Shown piece after piece: positions 27,601 to 32,594 of a stretch of 32,594 nucleotides of DNA. The stretch is taken from contig JAUNSR010000033.1 of NCBI GenBank assembly GCA_030539115.1, positions 1 through 32,594 on the forward strand, written 5' to 3'. The position numbers were made by a program, and so were the translations under genes. The notes under the pieces were generated by a model, which searched no databases, was not told the origin of the DNA, and saw only the letters and a list, made by a program, of their open reading frames with translations. Within the stretch, counting starts at the first letter, position 1, and each line of letters begins with the position of its first letter. The stretch is from Bacteroidales bacterium. Its GTDB lineage: Bacteria; Bacteroidota; Bacteroidia; Bacteroidales; JAUNSR01.

Positions 27601-27780
27601 TTATTTTACCAGAGTCCAATAACTGTTTCTTGGAGATATCACTTTACCCTCTTCTTTTAATCTTTTGATAGCTTTATCAACCTCATGAGCATCAAAACCT
27701 GAAGAATTGGAAAGTTCCTGAATAGACATTGGTTCAGTGGCCATCTCAAGAATATGTAATATTTTAGCAGTTTTTTCCAT
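27601..27780 (-). CDS. Small winged-helix-like DNA-binding protein
   Basis: A 59-residue frame, ATG at 27780 to TAA at 27601. It starts MEKTAKILHILEMATEPMSI, continues QELSNSSGFDAHEVDKAIKR and ends LKEEGKVISPRNSYWTLVK. The pattern of a short helix, a helix-turn-helix (IQELSNSSGFDAHEVDKAIKRL) and a beta-wing (GKVISPRNSYWTLV) looks like a minimal MarR/ArsR-type winged helix, and it resembles small Bacteroidales proteins that I recall with VDKAMKELK and VSPKRCYW segments. It lies directly before rsh on the same strand (16-46 bases, depending on the rsh start), so the two are probably co-transcribed. It has no sensor domain. It may be autoregulatory or bind nucleic acid in the stringent response; this is inference. 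Confidence 0.82.
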   Translation of the reverse strand: MEKTAKILHILEMATEPMSIQELSNSSGFDAHEVDKAIKRLKEEGKVISPRNSYWTLVK

Positions 27781-27954
27781 TATGTTTCATTTTTTGAGTT
27801 CTTATTTAACATATAACTTTTAAGAATGATTTATTGTTCGAAAATAATTGGTTTATGATTTTTGTAAGGTGTATTATTATTTTATGTAATTGAAATTTAA
27901 GCTTAATATTTCATCAAATGAATTTATAAGAATTATTTACTATGTAAGAAGATA
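27781..27954. other. Leader region of the small winged-helix gene and rsh
   Basis: Gene-free, AT-rich. On the minus strand a TATTTTCG octamer differs from the TAnnTTTG -7 consensus at one position and is the best promoter candidate for the small winged-helix gene and rsh. Nothing else was recognised. Confidence 0.35.
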
Positions 27955-28006
27955 AAAGAAAAGGTTTCATGTTTTATTTAAATATAAAACATGAAACCTT
28001 TTCTTT
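27955..28006 (-). terminator. Terminator of the par-transglycosylase operon
   Basis: A perfect 23-bp stem (27955-27977 with 27984-28006) around a TTAAAT loop, with AGGTTTCATG in the stem. It lies about 100 bases after the transglycosylase stop codon and is the longest perfect hairpin in the window. On the minus strand it is followed by a T-rich run. Confidence 0.85.
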
Positions 28007-28109
28007 ACTTATTTTTATGCTATGACCTTGCGATAAAATTTAAATTATAAAATCGAATATCCAAAAACTATGATTTATAAACAAATAAAATAGTGTTCAA
28101 ATAAAAGAA

Positions 28110-29372
28110 CTACCCATTGACAATCAATCTCTGACCTATTCTTAATCTATCATTTTTAAGACCGTTGATTTTCTTAATAGAATTTATTGATGTATGATAC
28201 TTTCTTGCAATTGTGGAAAGAGTCTCACCGGCCTTAACTTTATGAACTGTGGTGCCTTGTGCAGCAATTGTACCGCCAGGGCCGACCTCTCTTCTTGCAT
28301 TTACAAGCAATTCTTCAGATCTGTGAGCTGCAATTGTATCTTGATGTTCAATAAAAGCATACAATTTTTGTACCGGCAATCTTAAAACGGAGGGTGAAAC
28401 ATTTCCTGGCACAATATCTCTTCTATATTGAGGATTAAGAGCCCTTATTTGATCAATAGGAATATTGAGTTTATCGCTTATCTGTTGAAAATGCACCATT
28501 TTATCAATAACAACAGTATCACTGCCATTTGGAATCTCCGTCATAACAGGGCAAAGATTGTGTTCACAATAATAGTGCATCACATAATTAGCGGCAATAA
28601 AAGCAGGGACATAACCTCTGGTCTCACGAGGGAGGTAAAAATATATTTCCCAATAATCAGTCTTTCCCCCGGCTCTTTTAATTGCTTTATTTACATTGCC
28701 AGGTCCGCAATTATAGGCAGCAATAGCCAAATTCCAATCGTTGTAAATGTTATAAAGCTGTTTAAGATACTTAGTCGCTTTTTCAGTCGACTTATAAGGA
28801 TCGCATCTTTCATCATAAAGGGAATTAACTTGCATTCCTAAAGTCTTAGCAGTTCCAAGCATAAACTGCCATAACCCCGTTGCGCCCATTCTTGACCTTG
28901 CCGTAGGCTTTAAAGCCGATTCAATAATAGGAAGGTATTTTAGTTCTATAGGCATATCATTTTTGTCAAGAATTTCCTCAAATATTGGAAAATAAAATGA
29001 ACCAAGACCAAGCATATATTCCACCAAATCCCTTCGTTTAGAAGTGTACATATCGATATAAGAACGAACCACTTTGTTGTAAGGCATTTCGATGACTGTG
29101 GGCAATGCTCCAAGTCTTTGAATATATACGGAATCAGGATATTCTATATTCATTGTTGAACTCACACATGTTGAATCCAGATAAGTATGATGACGCATAA
29201 ACCAATCACTTAAAAGGGAATCGATTTCAGTATTTAATCCCTCTGGGACAATGATAGCACTATCTTGTATCGAGTTTTTCAAAGATGAATCTTCTCTGAT
29301 ACTTAACGAGTCGGATTGTCCAAAAGTTGAAATACAGAAAACAGAAAAAATAAAAGTGATTAAAATGCGCAT
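28110..29372 (-). CDS. LysM-containing lytic transglycosylase (MltD-like)
   Basis: A 420-residue exported murein lytic transglycosylase. After a signal peptide ending near STFGQ (residue 19) comes a linker, then the SLT domain (about 125-250) with catalytic Glu151 in LPIIESALKPTARS, followed by GATGLWQFM, the GM segment and AAYNCGPGNVNKA. A degenerate second region precedes one clear LysM domain at the C-terminus (about 377-420, HKVKAGETLSTIARKYHTS), which binds peptidoglycan. It cleaves glycan strands to 1,6-anhydro ends. It lies seven bases after the DUF5683 gene, as the last gene of the parAB operon. Confidence 0.93.
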   Translation of the reverse strand: MRILITFIFSVFCISTFGQSDSLSIREDSSLKNSIQDSAIIVPEGLNTEIDSLLSDWFMRHHTYLDSTCVSSTMNIEYPDSVYIQRLGALPTVIEMPYNKVVRSYIDMYTSKRRDLVEYMLGLGSFYFPIFEEILDKNDMPIELKYLPIIESALKPTARSRMGATGLWQFMLGTAKTLGMQVNSLYDERCDPYKSTEKATKYLKQLYNIYNDWNLAIAAYNCGPGNVNKAIKRAGGKTDYWEIYFYLPRETRGYVPAFIAANYVMHYYCEHNLCPVMTEIPNGSDTVVIDKMVHFQQISDKLNIPIDQIRALNPQYRRDIVPGNVSPSVLRLPVQKLYAFIEHQDTIAAHRSEELLVNARREVGPGGTIAAQGTTVHKVKAGETLSTIARKYHTSINSIKKINGLKNDRLRIGQRLIVNG

Positions 29373-29379
29373 AACAAAA

Positions 29380-30039
29380 TTAAAAATTAAACGAACACTG
29401 CAACCCTAAGGATGTAGCGTGAAAACTATTCTTTTCTATTAAAGCAGGTGTAACCTGCATACTAATATCGGGTGAGATATCAAAATGGTATAGAGAAGCA
29501 TCAACATAAGCATCAACCATAGTAAGCAAATATACGGCTGCCATACAAATAATACTTAAATCTCTATATCGGCGATAGGAATCTTTTCTTCTTTTCAATG
29601 CATTTTCAAGCCAATCTCTGTTGGTCTCCACATCAAACCCCGGTCTTACATAATCGAGATAGCTTTTATTCGGGCTGTTTTCAACTAATTCCCTATAGGC
29701 AGTTGCATAACCCTTATAATATCTTTGATTCCAAGTAACGGCGTAGGTAAGTCCCATATAGCCACCATAAATAATTGGTATTTTCCAATATTTACGATTA
29801 TAAAGCTGACCTCCCCCCGGAAAAAGAGCCGAATACCAAATTGCTTTCATTGGATCGGGAGAAAACTTGGGATTATCAAGTGTAATCTCTTCAGAAGCCT
29901 TGTCATAATCTTCAACAATTAAAGGAGTACTGTCATTAACAAAATATTCATTGACATCCTCCTTAATTTGAGCATTTATTGAGCCCACTGAGCAAATTAA
30001 AGAAATTAAAACAATAAAAAATTTCTGCATCAAACGCAT
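29380..30039 (-). CDS. DUF5683 family protein
   Basis: A 219-residue exported or membrane protein. A signal peptide ends near SINAQ (residue 24). The conserved DUF5683 core begins around residue 60 with DPMKAIWYSALFPGGGQLYN, continues RKYWKIPIIYGGYMGLTYAV and has two hydrophobic helices (about 84-101 and 160-176). The last part is beta-rich and may sit in the outer membrane or periplasm. Its function is unknown. It is between parB (36 bases) and the transglycosylase (seven bases) on the same strand, so a role in envelope or division linked with segregation is possible but unproven. An alternative start is the ATG at 30030. Confidence 0.9.
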   Translation of the reverse strand: MRLMQKFFIVLISLICSVGSINAQIKEDVNEYFVNDSTPLIVEDYDKASEEITLDNPKFSPDPMKAIWYSALFPGGGQLYNRKYWKIPIIYGGYMGLTYAVTWNQRYYKGYATAYRELVENSPNKSYLDYVRPGFDVETNRDWLENALKRRKDSYRRYRDLSIICMAAVYLLTMVDAYVDASLYHFDISPDISMQVTPALIEKNSFHATSLGLQCSFNF

Positions 30040-30075
30040 GATTTTTATTCAGTTTGTAATAAACGGCATTTTTAA

Positions 30076-30960
30076 TCAATCCTGAAGTTTGTCAAAAATG
30101 CCAATAATTCTTTCCAGCTCCTCTTCTGACTTAAAAGGAATGCTAATTTTTCCTTTTCCCTTGTCATTGCATGTAAACTGGATTTTTGTATTAAAAAACT
30201 TAGAAAGATGAGATTTCAGCAAATTATATTCTTCAGGAAGTTTAGCTTTATTGTCAGCAGTTTCTTCTTTTAAAGATATCTCTCCTGCAAGAAAATTACG
30301 TACCATATCTTCAACCGCTCTTACAGAGTAATTGTTCTTCAAAATCTCTTCATAAATTGCCAACTGAGCTTCAGGGTCATTCAAAGGCAGCAAAGCCCTT
30401 GCATGTCCATTGTCAATTAGTTTATTCTTAAGACCCATTTGTATTTCAGCGGGAAGCTTCAATAGCCTTAAGAAATTTGTTATAGTTGTTCTGTTTTTGC
30501 CAACTCTTTCACTGAGTTTTTCCTGAGTCAGACCATATTGTTCCATCAATTTCTGATAGGTAAGAGCAATTTCTATTGCATTTAAGTCTTCTCTTTGGAT
30601 ATTCTCAATAAGAGCCATCTCCATAACATTGTCATCATCAGCAGTTCTTATATAAGCAGGAATAGTTTCTTTGCCTGCAATCTTAGATGCTCTGTAACGA
30701 CGTTCTCCTGCAATAATCTGATATGTTCCGTCAGTGCTTTCTCTTAGAGTAATTGGCTGTATAATACCAATAGCACGAATAGAGGCAGCCAATTCCTCAA
30801 GAGCCTCTTCATCGAAGCTTCTTCTTGGCTGGTCTGGATTGGCAATAATTTTAGATAGTTCAATTTCATTGATGGATGATGAACCTCCGGCTTTAATTTC
30901 ATCCATCATTATAAGAGCATCAAGCCCTCTGCCTAAAACATTTTTTTTTGAATGAATCAT
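30076..30960 (-). CDS. parB: Chromosome partitioning protein ParB
   Basis: A 294-residue ParB/Spo0J protein, the CTP-dependent clamp that loads at parS sites. The N-terminal domain has ANPDQPRRSFDEEALEELA, the CTP-binding GERRYRASKIAG motif and ENIQREDLNAIE. The central helix-turn-helix is LTQEKLSERVGKNRTTITNF with LIDNGHARALL after it. The C-terminal dimerisation domain ends in GIFDKLQD. Its ATG overlaps the parA stop by four bases (ATGA), so the two are translationally coupled. No canonical parS site was seen in the window. Confidence 0.96.
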   Translation of the reverse strand: MIHSKKNVLGRGLDALIMMDEIKAGGSSSINEIELSKIIANPDQPRRSFDEEALEELAASIRAIGIIQPITLRESTDGTYQIIAGERRYRASKIAGKETIPAYIRTADDDNVMEMALIENIQREDLNAIEIALTYQKLMEQYGLTQEKLSERVGKNRTTITNFLRLLKLPAEIQMGLKNKLIDNGHARALLPLNDPEAQLAIYEEILKNNYSVRAVEDMVRNFLAGEISLKEETADNKAKLPEEYNLLKSHLSKFFNTKIQFTCNDKGKGKISIPFKSEEELERIIGIFDKLQD

Positions 30961-31718
30961 AATCTGTCAAGGAGTTCTTTAGCTAATTGCATATGATTGA
31001 TACTTCCTCTGGAATCCGGGTCATAAAGCAGTGCCGGTATTCCATGGCTTGGAGCTTCACTTAAACGAATATTTCTTTGAATAACTGTCTTAAAGACCAT
31101 TTCTCTAAAATGTTTCTTAAGCTCTTCATATATTTGATTTGCCAAACGCAATCTCGCATCATACATTGTTAATAGAAATCCCTCTATCTCCAATGATGTA
31201 TTAAGTTTGGATTTAATAATCTTTATTGTATTCAATAGTTTGCTTATTCCCTCAAGTGCAAAATATTCTGCCTGCACAGGGATTATCACAGAATTGGCTG
31301 CCGTCAATGCATTTACTGTAATAAGACCTAACGAAGGGGAACAATCTATAAGAATAAAGTCATAATCATCTTTTACATCTTTCAACAATTCTGTAAGTAC
31401 TTTTTCCCTGTTTGACACATTTAAAAGTTCAAGCTCAGCCCCTACAAGATCAATTCTTGATGAAATTATATCAAGTCCTTCAACACATGTTGGCAAAATA
31501 GCATCTTTAGCATTTATACGATCTATAAGGCATTCGTAAATAGATGTCTCAACTGAACGAATGTCAATTCCAAGGCCGGATGAGGCATTAGCCTGAGGGT
31601 CGGCATCAATGATGAGCACTTTTTTATCAAGAGCAGCCAATGATGCAGCCAAATTTATAGTGGTTGTTGTTTTACCTACCCCTCCTTTTTGATTGGCCAA
31701 AGCAATTACTTTTCCCAT
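30957..31718 (-). CDS. parA: Chromosome partitioning ATPase ParA (Soj)
   Basis: A 253-residue ParA ATPase without an N-terminal DNA-binding domain, so of the chromosomal Soj type. The deviant Walker A motif QKGGVGKTTTTINLAA is at residues 9-24, DADPQANASSGLG follows near residue 40, and the Walker B segment DFILIDCSPSLGLITVNAL lies near residue 120. The C-terminal part with NIRLSEAPSHGIPALLYDP is family-typical. It is the first gene of the parA-parB-DUF5683-transglycosylase operon, with 870 bases of gene-free sequence upstream. Confidence 0.97.
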   Translation of the reverse strand: MGKVIALANQKGGVGKTTTTINLAASLAALDKKVLIIDADPQANASSGLGIDIRSVETSIYECLIDRINAKDAILPTCVEGLDIISSRIDLVGAELELLNVSNREKVLTELLKDVKDDYDFILIDCSPSLGLITVNALTAANSVIIPVQAEYFALEGISKLLNTIKIIKSKLNTSLEIEGFLLTMYDARLRLANQIYEELKKHFREMVFKTVIQRNIRLSEAPSHGIPALLYDPDSRGSINHMQLAKELLDRL

Positions 31719-32220
31719 ATTTTTCGTTTTTTCCTAAGCAAAGAAAATAATAAAAAAACAAATTGAGCCTTTGTGGCTGAGTGAATTTTATTATTTGTTG
31801 ATAAATGGCTATAATTGTTGAAAACTTTAACTATTTAAAACCTTAACTCTTAATTTATGATAATATGTTTTTGATTGATTGAGTTTTATAATCACCCTTT
31901 TAGGAGCTTTATAATTGTAACTATTCATTTTGAAGAATCTTTCCAGCAAATCAATTTATGTATTCATATAGTATAACGCCTTTTAAAAAAGAAACTATTC
32001 TATAAAACAATAATTTCATAAAATTACTAAACTCAAAGATTTATCACTTAAGAAAACAAAATCCTGAATAAGAGACTCGATTAATGTCCGAACAAATATA
32101 AAAAGAGTTAATATCTAAAGCTTTTACAAGTTTAAAAGAAGAATTACTATTAATTGTACACTTAGAAAAAACATCATTAACATCATCATCTTCTTCTTTT
32201 ACATCATTTTTATACCTGAG
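31719..32220. other. Gene-free region upstream of parA
   Basis: Very AT-rich; it should contain the parA promoter but no clear TAnnTTTG match was found, and no DnaA boxes or parS-like palindrome were noticed. On the minus strand a frame lacking a start codon is open from 32283 down to 32044 and ends as VSYSGFCFLK; with the lysine-rich tract next to it, it may be the decayed end of an old gene. Confidence 0.4.
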
Positions 32221-32435
32221 GCTTTTTCTTAGACTTTGTTTTTTACTTAAGCTTTGTATTTTTACTTGGGCTTTGATTTTAACTTATAATTTTCTTTTAA
32301 ATTAGGCTTAGACTTTGTCTTATGCTTTACCTTCGACATTTTTACTAATATAATAGGAGAAATCCGCAACTTTGCCTTTGGCTTTGACGTTGACTTTATC
32401 GTTGCCTTTATATTTATAGCTTTATCGTTAGTTTA
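32221..32435 (-). repeat. Degenerate hexamer repeat encoding a lysine-rich tract
   Basis: On the minus strand this stretch is built from diverged six-base units of the type AAGNNN (for example AAG-TCA, AAG-CCA, AAG-GCA in 32370-32400), giving a lysine at nearly every second codon. One frame is open from 32432 to the stop at 32262-32264 and includes a 25-codon ATG frame (32339 to 32262) that starts MSKVKHKTKSKPNLKENYKL. A second frame takes over at 32283. This looks like a decayed lysine-rich, histone-H1-like tail or a slipped simple repeat; no intact gene can be called. Confidence 0.45.
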
Positions 32436-32550
32436 GGTTTGTATTTGGTATTTGGTCTTTTGCCTTATGTTTCAATATATTATAAGGTTTCTATCTTTCC
32501 ATTTTACAATTAAGTTCCTAAGCTTAAAGTTAAAACCATTATAAACGAAA

Positions 32551-32582
32551 AAAGTCCCCGTTGATTTCTCAACGAGGACTTT
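32551..32582 (-). terminator. Terminator for a gene beyond the right edge
   Basis: AAAGTCC-C-CGTTGA pairs with TCAACG-A-GGACTTT around a TTTC loop (one internal mismatch). On the minus strand it is followed by TTTTTT, so it most likely ends a leftward transcript whose gene lies outside the window. Confidence 0.8.
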
Positions 32583-32594
32583 CTCTCTTAAAAC

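Noticed and set aside
31719..32550. Replication origin or parS cluster next to parAB
   Set aside because: No DnaA-box-like clusters and no TGTTTCACGTGAAACA-like palindrome were seen; the gap is AT-rich but that alone is not evidence.
1..32594. CRISPR arrays, insertion sequences, integrases or phage genes
   Set aside because: No regularly spaced repeats, transposase motifs or attachment-like duplications were found; the only tandem repeat is the pair at 2592-2766.

Overview
The window looks like chromosomal DNA from a low-GC member of the Bacteroidota, most likely order Bacteroidales. Supporting evidence: a PorQ-type type IX secretion protein, a NigD-like lipoprotein with an acidic stretch after the lipobox cysteine, an ExbB/4-TM/ExbD/ExbD cluster, DUF1573 and DUF5683 proteins, MeaB, a ParA-ParB-DUF5683-LysM transglycosylase cluster, and several -7 elements of the TAnnTTTG type used by the Bacteroidota primary sigma factor. 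Ribosome binding sites are mostly weak, as is usual there. No phage, insertion sequence, CRISPR array or defence locus was seen; this is mainly housekeeping chromosome.

Layout. 1-4.2 kb (minus): surE and lpxB, separated by a tandem 84-bp hairpin-forming repeat, then a NigD-like lipoprotein and a strong terminator. 4.1-6.7 kb (minus): tRNA-Ser(GGA), exbB, a four-helix membrane protein, two exbD genes and a terminator. 6.8-10.4 kb (minus): polyprenyl diphosphate synthase, a conserved protein of unknown function and tatD, with tonB as a separate unit upstream. 10.6-11.6 kb (plus): porQ. 12.2-13.7 kb (minus): an M23 peptidase and a MerR-like regulator, divergent from alaS. 14.2-20.4 kb (plus): alaS, a DUF1573 protein, meaB and a secreted endonuclease/exonuclease/phosphatase, most with their own terminators. 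20.6-25 kb (minus): cmk, ispH, pfkA, and upstream of them a YeiH-type transporter. 25.3-31.7 kb (minus): parA, parB, DUF5683, LysM lytic transglycosylase and terminator, then a 59-residue winged-helix-like gene and the bifunctional (p)ppGpp synthetase/hydrolase. The last 0.9 kb has no convincing gene but carries a degenerate lysine-codon repeat and a terminator for a gene beyond the right edge.

How the genes fit together. The ExbB/ExbD/TonB genes energise outer-membrane TonB-dependent import; PorQ belongs to protein secretion; LpxB, the M23 peptidase, the lytic transglycosylase and the polyprenyl synthase serve the envelope or quinone and lipid carriers. ParA/ParB segregate the chromosome, and the RSH enzyme sets ppGpp levels.

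I found no clearly new multi-gene system. The most useful non-obvious items are the short winged-helix gene before rsh, the paired hairpin repeats between surE and lpxB, the uncharacterised four-helix protein inside the Exb operon, the conserved unknown protein between ispA-like and tatD, and the decayed lysine-rich tract near the right end.
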